Positions 54,541-63,854 of a DNA stretch of 64,000 bases are shown here, one piece after another. Source of the stretch: Arthrobacter oryzae. GTDB lineage: Bacteria; Actinomycetota; Actinomycetes; Actinomycetales; Micrococcaceae. The first letter of the stretch is position 1, and every line of letters starts with the position of its first letter. The stretch is from assembly GCF_030718995.1 (NCBI RefSeq), contig NZ_CP132204.1, forward strand, positions 2,976,001 through 3,040,000. Direction: 5' to 3'. A program made the position numbers and the translations under genes. A model generated the notes under the pieces. It ran no database searches, had not been told where the DNA came from, and saw only the letters and a list, made by a program, of their open reading frames with translations.

Positions 54541-55125
54541 ATGACTGACACCTGGCTGATCGTAGGCCTTGGCAACCCCGGCACCGAATACAGCAACAAC
54601 CGGCACAACGTCGGCCAGATGGTGCTCGATGAACTGGCCCGCCGGGTGGGCGGCAGTTTCAAAGTGCACAGGGCACGCGCCCACGTGCTGGAGGGCCGCC
54701 TCGGCATCGGGGGCCCCCGCATCGTCCTGGCCAAGCCGATGAGCTACATGAACGTCTCGGGGGGACCGGTATCCGCGCTGGCGAAGTTCTACGACATCGA
54801 TCCGGAACACGTCGTCGCGGTCCATGACGAAATCGACATACCCTTTAACACCGTCAAACTAAAGATCGGCGGAGGCGAGGGGGGACACAACGGCCTGCGG
54901 GACATTTCAAAAGCCCTGGCCACCAAGGAATACCTGCGGGTCCGCGTCGGCGTGGGCCGTCCGCCGGGACGGATGGACACCGCCGACTTCGTCCTGAAGG
55001 ACTTCTCCACCGTCGAAAAGAAGGAGCTCCCTTTCCTGCTGGATGACGCCGCCGATGCGGTGGAGGCAGTGGTCAAGGACGGACTCGCGTCCGCACAGCA
55101 GAAATTTCACACGGCACTTCAGTAA
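54541..55125 (+). CDS. pth: Peptidyl-tRNA hydrolase
   Basis: Frees tRNA from dropped-off peptidyl-tRNA. 194 residues. GLGNPGTEYSNNRHNVG (9-25) contains catalytic His22; KPMSYMNVSGGPV and HDEIDIPF complete the active site. Its own leaderless promoter follows the rplY terminator. Confidence 0.97.
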   Translation: MTDTWLIVGLGNPGTEYSNNRHNVGQMVLDELARRVGGSFKVHRARAHVLEGRLGIGGPRIVLAKPMSYMNVSGGPVSALAKFYDIDPEHVVAVHDEIDIPFNTVKLKIGGGEGGHNGLRDISKALATKEYLRVRVGVGRPPGRMDTADFVLKDFSTVEKKELPFLLDDAADAVEAVVKDGLASAQQKFHTALQ

Positions 55126-55192
55126 CGTTGTCCCAAAACCGCTGTGAGAGGGTAACCTGCGGGTGGGGGACTGGTCACGGTAGGTGCAGTGG

Positions 55193-55208
55193 AATTGGTT
55201 AACCAATT
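55193..55208. promoter_or_regulatory. 16-bp palindrome upstream of the first LuxR-type gene
   Basis: AATTGGTTAACCAATT is a perfect, AT-rich palindrome in a GC-rich genome. It ends 17 nt before the predicted -35, a usual activator position. Confidence 0.6.
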
Positions 55209-55225
55209 GCATAAATGCGGCCTAA

Positions 55226-55254
55226 TTGTTTAGCCATACCTGCTATGGTAATTT
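55226..55254 (+). promoter_or_regulatory. Promoter of the first LuxR-type gene
   Basis: TTGTTT (55226-55231), 17-nt spacer, TAATTT (55249-55254). The spacer carries the small dyad CCATA/TATGG. A second candidate, TAGCGT (55347-55352), lies 8 nt before the GTG. Confidence 0.45.
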
Positions 55255-55360
55255 TCACATTCAAGGCCTTGTTGCCTCGTTTGGCGGCATCGGAAAACTG
55301 AACACCCGACGGCTCAGCCAAGTCGCATCAGCTCGAGCCACGAAGGTAGCGTGATCGATC

Positions 55361-58093
55361 GTGCATGCATCACCAGGCTCTGAACATGGGGGGCTGCTGG
55401 AGACTGAACGCCGGGGCATGGGAGCCTCAGAGCGTCGTAAGTGGTCGTCTCTGGTCAGGCAGGACCTTCAGGCGTCCGTTGTATCGAGCCTTGGCGACAA
55501 CGATCTTCACGGCGTCGTTGTCGTAGGTGCGCAGGGCGTCGGCAAGTCCACGTTTGCACGTGCGGTGGAATCCCAGCTGGTGGGGAAGATGCATGTCATC
55601 CACTTGCATGGAACAACCACGGATCCCGCCATTCCCTTTGGCCAACTCGCGTTTCTTGTGGCCAGGCTTCCCGGGCATGTGCTGGAATCGCCCGGCGAAA
55701 TTGTCCACGGTATTTCCAGGCTCATCCGTGAGGATGCCGCCGGACGTCCGGTTCTGGTGGTGCTCGAGGACCTGCCGGCCATCGACAGCATGAGCACCGC
55801 TGTCCTCATGCACCTCATCCTGAGCGGCGCCGCGAAGCTCATGGTGACTGTCCGGAACGTCACGGACATGCCGGAAGACCTGATCAGGCTCCTTCGCAAC
55901 AATTCACTCGAGGAAGTCCGGCTGGAGGTTTTCACCCGGCCGGAAGTGAGCAAATTGCTTGCCGGAGTCCTCGGGCGCCCTGTGACCGCCACCGCGGGCA
56001 GTTCCCTCTACGCCGCGAGTGGCGGAAACCCGCTGGTTCTGCAGGCAATTGTTATTGAGCAACTTCGTTCGGGCAACCTCCACCTTGCCGGAAAAGTCTG
56101 GGCGCTCCGCGGCGGTATCAACCTCGCGGAAGCCGACGCCCTGGTGGACCTGGTTCGGTCCAGGCTGGCACGTGAGACCCCCAAGGTCAGAGAGGGACTG
56201 GAGTGGCTGGCCCTGATCCGCCGGGTCCCTTTGTTCGTCCTGCTCGATGTCCTGGACCCGGCAGTTGTTGCGGACCTTGAAAAGGCCGGTTACCTGCAGG
56301 TGGGTGAGACGGGCCGCCGCTGGGTGAGCCTGAAAGATGAGTACGTGGGCGAAGTGATCCGGGGCTGGATGGACCTGCCGCGGCGCAAGGAGCTCCACCA
56401 GCTCGTGGCGAGGGTTGTGGGAGCAACCCCGGCAGAGATGGATGTCGAAGAGCTCCTCGGTTATGTGGCCTGGACACTTGACTGCGGTGAACCCGTGGAG
56501 CCGGCGTTTGCGCTGGCCGCGGCCGCTGCGGCGAACCGCCTGTTCGATCCGGTGTTCGCACTGGAGGCCCTGTCGCAGATCCACGTCGGAGACCCGCATT
56601 GGGCTGAGGCAGCCCGGCAGCGTGCGGCCGCCTACATGACCCTGGCTGAACATGAACCGGCAGTGGCAGTCCTGGAGGAAGTCACGCCCGAACAGTTGTC
56701 TGAGCTTCCCGCGACCGCGTACGCGGGGTACGTGCAGGACTTTTGCAGTGCGCTGCTCTGGGTCCACGGCGGATACACCCGGATCGCGGGCATCCTTTCG
56801 GCCGCCCGGCAGGAGCTGGCACGGCGGGAGAGGACATCCATCGGCAATGAAACGCCGGCCGACTTTGCCCGCGCGCATGAGCTGATCAGGCTCGCCGAAT
56901 TCGAGCAGATGATCCACCAGGGCGACTATGAAGCCGTTGCCGAGGACCTCGAGCGGGCCTACAAGGAAGACGGCGATCCGCTGTATGTCCTCAACTGCGC
57001 CTGCCTGCTGACCATGGCCTGGGCAGTCCTGGGCAGGGAAGCGGATGCCATTGCCCTGGCGGCCGGGATTGAGCACCGCATGGAGCAGTCCCACGTGGCG
57101 CCCGGGATGCTGGGCTGGAAGGCTGAAGGCCTGTTTGCTGCCCTGCTCTGCAGCGGCCAGTGGGAGGACTGCGTCCGGATACTCACTGAAGCCCTGGACC
57201 AGAAACCCAAAATCATGCAGTATCTCGGCGGGGCGGCCGAACTCGCGCTGGGTGTGGCCTATACCTATGCCGGCCGGGCCGACCTCGCCATCGACACACT
57301 GCTGGGTGCCCAGGCCCAGCTGGAAATCAGGAGAAGTTATTACGGACCGGCGCTGGCCTGCTCCGCGCTGGCCTTCGCCTATGCCCAGGCCGGCGATATC
57401 CAGGAATCCCGAAACTTCCTTGACCTGGCTGCCCAGGAGGAACAGCACGTCGCCTGGTTCACCTCCTGGATGGCTGACTTCTGCGTGCGGATGGCCAAGC
57501 GGTGGCTCAAGGATCCGGGCGCCAAGCAGAAGCTGATCGAGTCCGCCCACGAGGATATTTCCAAGGGGCGGACAACCACTGCCTCCATCAGCCTGTTCGG
57601 TGCTACCGTGCATGGAACGGAGGAAGAACTGGTCCTGCTGACCGAGGTTTCCTCCCGCCGGCAAGGGAAAATGGCCACCGTCAATCGGCTGGTCGGGGAG
57701 GGGAGCAGGAAGAAGGACTCCAAGGTCCTGCTTGAGGCGGCGGCACTGGCCCACGAACTCCACCTCGACGCGGTGGAATCCAGGTGCGTGGTGCTGGCGC
57801 TGGACATCGCGAGGGAAAAGGGGGACTCCCAATCCGCACGGGCAGCCCAGCATCGTCTGGACCGCCTCGTGGAGACGCTCCCTGTGCTGCCGCTGATGCC
57901 GCACACGGTGGGACCGGAACTGACAGAACGGGAACGGCAGGTTGCCAGGATGGCCAGCCAGGGATTGAGCAACAAGGAAGTCGCCAACCGGCTGCAGCTT
58001 TCCATACGTACAGTGGAAGGCCATCTCTACCAGATCTTCACGAAAATGGGGATTTCATCGAGGAGTGAGCTTGAAGGATCCGCTCAAGTCTGA
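55361..58093 (+). CDS. STAND-type ATPase-LuxR regulator, array member 1
   Basis: 910 residues. P-loop ATPase with intact Walker A GAQGVGKS (56-63); the Walker B position reads VLVVLEDLP, not a canonical hhhhDD. A WTLDCG motif lies near 368, a helical repeat region (about 400-830, TPR-like) follows, and a C-terminal LuxR helix-turn-helix (about 848-904) has SNKEVANRLQLSIRTVEGHLY. The layout is that of LAL/MalT-like signal-sensing ATPases, which multimerise on ligand and ATP; the ligand is unknown. The GTG follows TAGCGT by 8 nt; ATG 55418 is an alternative. It overlaps the next gene by 29 nt. Confidence 0.87.
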   Translation: MHASPGSEHGGLLETERRGMGASERRKWSSLVRQDLQASVVSSLGDNDLHGVVVVGAQGVGKSTFARAVESQLVGKMHVIHLHGTTTDPAIPFGQLAFLVARLPGHVLESPGEIVHGISRLIREDAAGRPVLVVLEDLPAIDSMSTAVLMHLILSGAAKLMVTVRNVTDMPEDLIRLLRNNSLEEVRLEVFTRPEVSKLLAGVLGRPVTATAGSSLYAASGGNPLVLQAIVIEQLRSGNLHLAGKVWALRGGINLAEADALVDLVRSRLARETPKVREGLEWLALIRRVPLFVLLDVLDPAVVADLEKAGYLQVGETGRRWVSLKDEYVGEVIRGWMDLPRRKELHQLVARVVGATPAEMDVEELLGYVAWTLDCGEPVEPAFALAAAAAANRLFDPVFALEALSQIHVGDPHWAEAARQRAAAYMTLAEHEPAVAVLEEVTPEQLSELPATAYAGYVQDFCSALLWVHGGYTRIAGILSAARQELARRERTSIGNETPADFARAHELIRLAEFEQMIHQGDYEAVAEDLERAYKEDGDPLYVLNCACLLTMAWAVLGREADAIALAAGIEHRMEQSHVAPGMLGWKAEGLFAALLCSGQWEDCVRILTEALDQKPKIMQYLGGAAELALGVAYTYAGRADLAIDTLLGAQAQLEIRRSYYGPALACSALAFAYAQAGDIQESRNFLDLAAQEEQHVAWFTSWMADFCVRMAKRWLKDPGAKQKLIESAHEDISKGRTTTASISLFGATVHGTEEELVLLTEVSSRRQGKMATVNRLVGEGSRKKDSKVLLEAAALAHELHLDAVESRCVVLALDIAREKGDSQSARAAQHRLDRLVETLPVLPLMPHTVGPELTERERQVARMASQGLSNKEVANRLQLSIRTVEGHLYQIFTKMGISSRSELEGSAQV

Positions 58094-60851
58094 CGGGAAG
58101 GCTTCGGGGCGGTCGCGCGCCGGGACCCGGCGCCAGAATGCTGATGAACCCTGGATCGACCGGGGGGACATGTTGTCGGCAGTCACAGATGCCCTTGCGT
58201 CTGATGACTGTTGGGCAGTGTTCGTGGTGGGCGACGCCGGGCTGGGAGCGTCGTCGCTGTTGGCGCAATTGAACAACTCCGGAAACGGCCGGCAGGCCGT
58301 CATGACTGTCCACGGAAGCCCCTCACTTTCACCGGTTCCGTACGGGGCGTTGTCCCCCTACCTGGCTGACCTCTCCGTTGAGGACGTCACATCCAAGGTG
58401 GCCGTCCTGCGGGCGCTGTGGGCGCACCTCGAAAAGGTCAGGAAGAGCCCGGGACCCGCGCTGTTGCTGGTCGACGACGCCCACGACCTCGACACCGCCA
58501 CGGCCGAGATGATTGCTGAACTTGTCCAGGCCGGCTGGGCCAAACTCGTGGCCACCTGCATTCCGCGGCCCGGCATACCGCAGCCGCTGCTCCGGCTCTG
58601 GCATGACGGTACTGCCGAACGGTTCGATATTGCCCCGCTGACCATGGAACAGGGACATCGTCTCTGCGAAGCGTTGCTCCAGGGCAAAGTCCTCAACAGC
58701 ACGTCGCGTGAATACTGGCAGGAGGCGGGAGGGAACACCTTGCTTCTTAAGACGCTGGTCCGCGAGGCCCAGCGTTCCGGCGACCTGATCCAGCGCAACG
58801 GCGTGTGGCTCAATGCGGGCTCGTCCCACGTCCGCACCCTGGAGCTCACCGCCGTCGTCAAGGTCCAGCTGATGCGTATTTCGGCCGACGGCCGGGAAGC
58901 ACTGAACCTCATCGCGCTGGCGGAACCCGTGGACAGAACGCTCGTAGGGGAGATCGCGGGCGAGCCTGCCGTCAAGGAACTGCTGGACCAGCGGCTCGTC
59001 GTCCAATCGGTGGACAGCGAGCCGACGCTCCGGCTGGTCAGCCCGGTCTACGGGGAGGTCCTGCGCCGGATCGTTCCCGCCGCCCGAAGCCTGCAGCTGC
59101 ACAAGGAACTCGTGTCCCGGATGGAAATCTCTGTCGACAAGCCGGAGTCGCTGCTTCGGATAGTTTCCTGGTCCCTGGACTGCGGGGCAGAAGTGCCGGG
59201 CCGCCTGCTGATCCGGGCGGCTGTTCTGGCGTGCAAGCTCTTCCAGAGTGAAGCGGCCCTGCGCATCGCCTGGGCCGTGCGGGACCCCGAACTGCAACAG
59301 ACTGCGCGGGCCGTGATGGCCCGCTCGCACTATAACCTCGGACACTACGACGAAGCTGCCGCCCTTCTGAACGTCAACGTGGACACCGGAAACGGTCTGG
59401 TGCATATGGCCGTGAACAGCCTTTTGAGGTCCGCCACCCGGACCGCACTCGGGCACCCCGCCTCGGATATCGCAGAGGATGCCCGCCGCCTCCGGCAGTG
59501 GGGCCAGGAAGAGGCTGCGGCCAAGCCTGCGGACTCGGCGGCCATCCTCAAGGTCACGGCGCGCCGGGCGTCCCTGGTGGAACTCATGGCGTATTCGCTC
59601 TCCGGCGATTACCGGCAGATGGGTCCCCGGCTGGATGAGTTACTCGAAGCCGGCGGGTGGGCCGGGGAACCCGACGGAGCCCTCACCAGGTCCATGGCGC
59701 TGGCACTGCAGGCCGAGCGGCTGTGCGCGCTGGGATATCCCCTTCAGGGGCGCCAACTTGCCATGGAGGCCTACGGCCAGGCCCAGCCTCCCGACAACGA
59801 CATCTTCTTCCTCCCCGAGTTCATCGTTGTCCGACTTGTCGCCTGCGATCTGGCCGCCGGTGAGTGGGCCGAGGCGCAACAGCTCCTGGACGGCTATGCG
59901 GAGACATCCTTCGGATCCGCCATGGTTTCATTCAGCGGCGCCGCCTACGTGGTGATGGGCTACATTGCCGTGCGTCAGGGAAAGCTCGCCGATGCCCTGG
60001 AGCTACTGACCACCGGGCTCGAGGCCCTCCGCGACAGTGATCCCCAGCAGATGTTCCGGTTCTGCGCGTCCATGGCCTTCTACGTGGCGGCCGCCCAGGG
60101 CCTCAAAACGGAGGCCGACAGGCTGAGGTCTGACTACGAGGCCTGGGGCGAGCGCGGCATGCACCTGGTCACAGCTTTTGCCCGGGATTTCCTGGCCGCC
60201 GGTGAGGAACACCTGGCGGGGGACGGATCCGGCCTCGCGGCCCTGCACCGGAGTGCTGAGGAAGCGGCGGAACAGAATGCCGTCTTCCTGGAGCTGAACG
60301 CCCTCGCCATGGCCCTCGGTCTTGGCGACACCACCAGGCTGGAGCGGCTGCGGGAGCTTGCCGGTTCAGCGGAAGGAACCTGGGCGGCGGCGCTGGCGGA
60401 GTACTGTGCGGCCTTCTCGAGTGGCAGCGCTGAACTCTACCTCCGTGCCGGGGACGCCCTCTGCACTGCCTCGGCGTTCCAGCTGGCCTCTGATGCGTAT
60501 GCGGCGGCGCTGTCCTCATTGGACCGGAGCCGCAACCGGGAGCTGGCTGCCTTGGCACGCGCCGGCGTCGCGCGGTGTAACGAAGAGCTGGGCCACGCGG
60601 GCACCGAAGCCCAGCCGGACACGGTGGCTCCCATCCTGACCAAGCGTGAGCGGAACATTGTTGGACTGGCGGCAACGGGACTCAGCGACCGGATGATCGC
60701 GGACAAGCTGCAAATCTCGGTCCGTACGGTGGAGGGCCACCTTTACCGTTGCTACCTGAAGCTCGGGATTGCAGGACGTGATGAACTGGCCGCGGCGGCA
60801 GGACTCGCAGAGGACCCGGGAGTGCAGGCCAAGAAAGCACCCGGGACGTGA
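58065..60851 (+). CDS. STAND-type ATPase-LuxR regulator, array member 2, Walker A lysine lost
   Basis: 928 residues from the GTG. The P-loop reads GDAGLGAS (56-63): the invariant Lys is Ala62, codon GCG at 58248-58250. Walker B LLLVDDAHD (134-142) is intact. WSLDCG lies near 368; the helical region continues to about 830; the LuxR helix-turn-helix has SDRMIADKLQISVRTVEGHLY. The start is uncertain: AGGAG (58061-58065) runs into the GTG, but is 5 nt before an in-frame TTG at 58071. Overlap with member 1 implies coupled translation. It may sense or regulate without ATP hydrolysis. Confidence 0.87.
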   Translation: MSLKDPLKSDGKASGRSRAGTRRQNADEPWIDRGDMLSAVTDALASDDCWAVFVVGDAGLGASSLLAQLNNSGNGRQAVMTVHGSPSLSPVPYGALSPYLADLSVEDVTSKVAVLRALWAHLEKVRKSPGPALLLVDDAHDLDTATAEMIAELVQAGWAKLVATCIPRPGIPQPLLRLWHDGTAERFDIAPLTMEQGHRLCEALLQGKVLNSTSREYWQEAGGNTLLLKTLVREAQRSGDLIQRNGVWLNAGSSHVRTLELTAVVKVQLMRISADGREALNLIALAEPVDRTLVGEIAGEPAVKELLDQRLVVQSVDSEPTLRLVSPVYGEVLRRIVPAARSLQLHKELVSRMEISVDKPESLLRIVSWSLDCGAEVPGRLLIRAAVLACKLFQSEAALRIAWAVRDPELQQTARAVMARSHYNLGHYDEAAALLNVNVDTGNGLVHMAVNSLLRSATRTALGHPASDIAEDARRLRQWGQEEAAAKPADSAAILKVTARRASLVELMAYSLSGDYRQMGPRLDELLEAGGWAGEPDGALTRSMALALQAERLCALGYPLQGRQLAMEAYGQAQPPDNDIFFLPEFIVVRLVACDLAAGEWAEAQQLLDGYAETSFGSAMVSFSGAAYVVMGYIAVRQGKLADALELLTTGLEALRDSDPQQMFRFCASMAFYVAAAQGLKTEADRLRSDYEAWGERGMHLVTAFARDFLAAGEEHLAGDGSGLAALHRSAEEAAEQNAVFLELNALAMALGLGDTTRLERLRELAGSAEGTWAAALAEYCAAFSSGSAELYLRAGDALCTASAFQLASDAYAAALSSLDRSRNRELAALARAGVARCNEELGHAGTEAQPDTVAPILTKRERNIVGLAATGLSDRMIADKLQISVRTVEGHLYRCYLKLGIAGRDELAAAAGLAEDPGVQAKKAPGT

Positions 60852-60959
60852 GTACCTGGCCGGCCGGGTACTACCCGGAGACCCGGCTGGACCCGGTGGC
60901 CCCAGCGACTTGTTAACTATGTTGCTGCGTCCGTAGCAGCAGGCGGAACCGTTTTCGGC

Positions 60960-60979
60960 CGCGGATCCGCGGATCCGCG
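60960..60979. repeat. 20-bp perfect palindrome between array members 2 and 3
   Basis: CGCGGATCCG followed by CGGATCCGCG. It may end the member 1-2 transcript or bind a regulator. The surrounding 277-bp gap also has GCTGC/GCAGC (about 60923-60941) and AGTAC repeats at 60851, 61016 and 61045. No coding sequence is supported there. Confidence 0.55.
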
Positions 60980-61128
60980 TGGCCTGACCGGGCGACCAGG
61001 GGTACTTGCTTTCCGAGTACAGGTATGGGTGACAGGCAAATTCGAGTACTCACTACTGGTGCCCGCGGGCGTGCGAGCTGGTTAATTTGGGGTACCAGGA
61101 ATCGCTCGTAATTACAGAGGTCTCACTC

Positions 61129-63852
61129 ATGTTGACAGCCGATAATGTGGCCAGCTCGCACGCCAACAGATCCGCCGGAATGACGCGGGGTGCCGCTTGG
61201 CCTTTGATCGGTCGAAAGCAGGCGGTCAGTGACATCACCCGGGCCCTGGCGGAGTCCACCGGCGGAGTCCTGGTGACCGGTACGTCGGGCACTGGGAAGA
61301 CATTCCTGACCACCCACGCGCTGAAACAATTCCGAGACGATTCCCTGGTTGTGGCGCTTCGGTGCAGTGCAGCCCTTTCCCGTTCACCCTACGGCGCACT
61401 CAACATGCTGTTGAGCGACCTGGAGCCGGGGTATCTGAACCATCCGGTGCTTGTGCTGTCCGGCCTCATGCGGCTCCTGCGCGAACGGGCCCACGGGAAG
61501 ACCGTCTACCTCTTTGTCGACAACGCAGGCGAAGCTGATGAGCTGACGGCCGTGACCATCGCACAGCTGGCCCGCAACCGTGCAGTCCGCCTGGTCCTGA
61601 CGTGTTCCGATCCGCTGCGGCTGTCGGCGGAAATCTCGGGACTGTGCGACGGCGGGTTCCTCACGCGCGTGAACCTCGAGCCGCTGTCCTTCCGCGAGGC
61701 CGTCAGCTGGCTCGAAGAGGGCCTCAGCGCCAAGGTTTCGCACTCGGCCGTCCAATCGCTCTGGGCCGCCAGCGACGGCAACCCTCACTACCTCAAGATG
61801 CTGGCCATGGAACTTGCCGACTCCGGTTCCCTGGTTGTCCGGGACGGCGTGTGGGTCCTGACGGCGGACCACCATGTCCACGGACGGGCCATCACCGACC
61901 TCATCGCCACGCGGCTCGGGCGGATGGGCGAGGCTGACCGGCGGATCCTGGAAATCCTGTCTCTGGCAGAAACGCTGCCTTTGGATACGTTGCTCACGCT
62001 CGTGGACGCCGATGACGTTGACGCACTGGAAGAGCGCGGTGTCCTGGCGGTGGAGGACTCCCTGCCCCGCCGCGTCAGGATCCAGAGCCAGTTGGTGGCC
62101 GACGTCGTGCGGGAAAACGTGCCGCCGGGCCGGAGCAGCGAACTCCGAGAGATGGTCCTCCTCGCAGCGGCCCCTTCGCTCCGGACGCCTGCCACGGAAC
62201 TGCCATTCGCGGTCTGGGCCCTTGACTGCGGTGCCTCCCTGTCACAGGAGGAGTCCCTGTCAGCCGCACGCCTTGCCAACAGGCGGCTGGATGCGGCTCT
62301 CGCGCTGCGCTTCGCCCGGTCCATCCCCGGCCACGAAGCACTTGCCGCGGCAGTCACAGAGGAAGTGCTGGCGCTGATGACGCTCGGCGAGGTGGATGAG
62401 GCATTGGACGTGGTCCGCCGGCATCGTCAGGCGGCGCCGGAGAACGCCGCGCTCGCCGAATGGATCGGTCTGCTGCTGGCCGAAAGTTCGGTGTTCCTGG
62501 CCACCCCGGACGCCTGGCAGGAAGCCTCGGGTTCCTTGGCCAAGGCGCGGAAAGTACTTTATGAGGACACCTCCGGTCCGGCGGCCGGAATGCCTGCACC
62601 GGAACTCCGGCGCATCCGGGAACAACTGACTCTTGCCGAGGCTGAAGCCGCAAGCTACGCCGGAACCTACCGTGAGATGGCTGCCACCCTCGCAGAGGCC
62701 TTGGATAATGTTGAGTTCCACAGCGCGGAGTTCCGGCTCCAGGCAGGCAGCTGGCTGTGTGAAGCGTGGGCAGTGACGGGACGCCAGACGGAAGCCGCCG
62801 AGCTCGCCGAGCAATTGAAGCTGCAGTGCTTGCGGCCTGAGATCCCGGTGGCGATCGCGCAGTCGGTGATCTCCCGGCTGCGCTTCGCCTACCTCGTGGC
62901 CGGCAGATGGGATGAGGCGGCAGCGGCCCTGCCCACTGAGGACTGGCTCCCGTCATCCGTCATCTACCGGCGGTTTAGCGCGACGGAGGTTCCGGAGGCG
63001 ATCTGCGCCTGCATGCAGGGGCGTGGACGGGACGGGCTTGACCTGCTTGTTCCGGGGATCAGCCAGTTGCGGATCCAGGACACCGACGGCATCCTGCCCC
63101 TCGCCTGCGCTGCGGCTGCCTACGCATCGGCACTGCAGGGCGAGCGCGAACGGGCGCTTGGGTACCTTGCGGAGACGGAGTCCGGTTCCAGGCGGAAAAC
63201 GTGGAAGGTCTCCCGGGCGGAAGGCTACTTCACGGCACTTGCCCGGGCGGAGCTCGAGGGCTCCCGGACGGGAATTGAACAATTGCTGCGCATGGCGGAG
63301 GACGATCGCGGTTCCGGAAACGTCGGGCATGAGCTGCTGTGCCTCAGCTCGGCTGTCCGGCTGGGGGAGGCAGGTGCGGCGCCGCGGCTGTTGGCCAGTG
63401 CAGGCGACAGCCAGGGTCCTTTCGCGGAACTGTGCGGGCAATACGCCCGTGGCGTTATTTCAGGCGAAGCCGACGAACTCATGGCGGCTGCGAACCTTGC
63501 AGCCAGGATACACAACGACAGGTTTGCCCTGGACATCGCCGAGTCGGTGCTGAACCTCGACCAGGCGCGGATCGAACGGAGCCTTGTCCGGCAGGCCAAG
63601 CACCTGGCGGAGACCTGCCGGAGGAGGTTGCGGACCCCGCAGGATGGAACGCACGACCGGCTCACGCTGACGGCCCGCGAACTCCAGATAGCGCAACTCG
63701 CCGCCGCCGGCGCGAGCAACAAGAGCATTGCGGCCCAGCTGCACGTTTCGGTGCGGACCGTGGAGGGCCACCTCTACCAGATTTACGGCAAGCTAAAAAT
63801 CGAAGAGCGCTTGGAGCTTCCGGTGGCCCTTGGAAGTACAGGAGATGACTAG
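61129..63852 (+). CDS. STAND-type ATPase-LuxR regulator, array member 3
   Basis: 907 residues from the ATG at 61129, which has AGAGG 8 nt upstream; a longer frame from 61087 lacks one. Walker A GTSGTGKT is intact (about 71-78); the Walker B position reads VYLFVDNAGE. WALDCG lies near 362, then a helical-repeat region, then a LuxR helix-turn-helix with SNKSIAAQLHVSVRTVEGHLY. The two-nucleotide gap to the next gene suggests one transcript. It appears to be a paralogue of members 1 and 2. Confidence 0.87.
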   Translation: MLTADNVASSHANRSAGMTRGAAWPLIGRKQAVSDITRALAESTGGVLVTGTSGTGKTFLTTHALKQFRDDSLVVALRCSAALSRSPYGALNMLLSDLEPGYLNHPVLVLSGLMRLLRERAHGKTVYLFVDNAGEADELTAVTIAQLARNRAVRLVLTCSDPLRLSAEISGLCDGGFLTRVNLEPLSFREAVSWLEEGLSAKVSHSAVQSLWAASDGNPHYLKMLAMELADSGSLVVRDGVWVLTADHHVHGRAITDLIATRLGRMGEADRRILEILSLAETLPLDTLLTLVDADDVDALEERGVLAVEDSLPRRVRIQSQLVADVVRENVPPGRSSELREMVLLAAAPSLRTPATELPFAVWALDCGASLSQEESLSAARLANRRLDAALALRFARSIPGHEALAAAVTEEVLALMTLGEVDEALDVVRRHRQAAPENAALAEWIGLLLAESSVFLATPDAWQEASGSLAKARKVLYEDTSGPAAGMPAPELRRIREQLTLAEAEAASYAGTYREMAATLAEALDNVEFHSAEFRLQAGSWLCEAWAVTGRQTEAAELAEQLKLQCLRPEIPVAIAQSVISRLRFAYLVAGRWDEAAAALPTEDWLPSSVIYRRFSATEVPEAICACMQGRGRDGLDLLVPGISQLRIQDTDGILPLACAAAAYASALQGERERALGYLAETESGSRRKTWKVSRAEGYFTALARAELEGSRTGIEQLLRMAEDDRGSGNVGHELLCLSSAVRLGEAGAAPRLLASAGDSQGPFAELCGQYARGVISGEADELMAAANLAARIHNDRFALDIAESVLNLDQARIERSLVRQAKHLAETCRRRLRTPQDGTHDRLTLTARELQIAQLAAAGASNKSIAAQLHVSVRTVEGHLYQIYGKLKIEERLELPVALGSTGDD

Positions 63853-63854
63853 CC

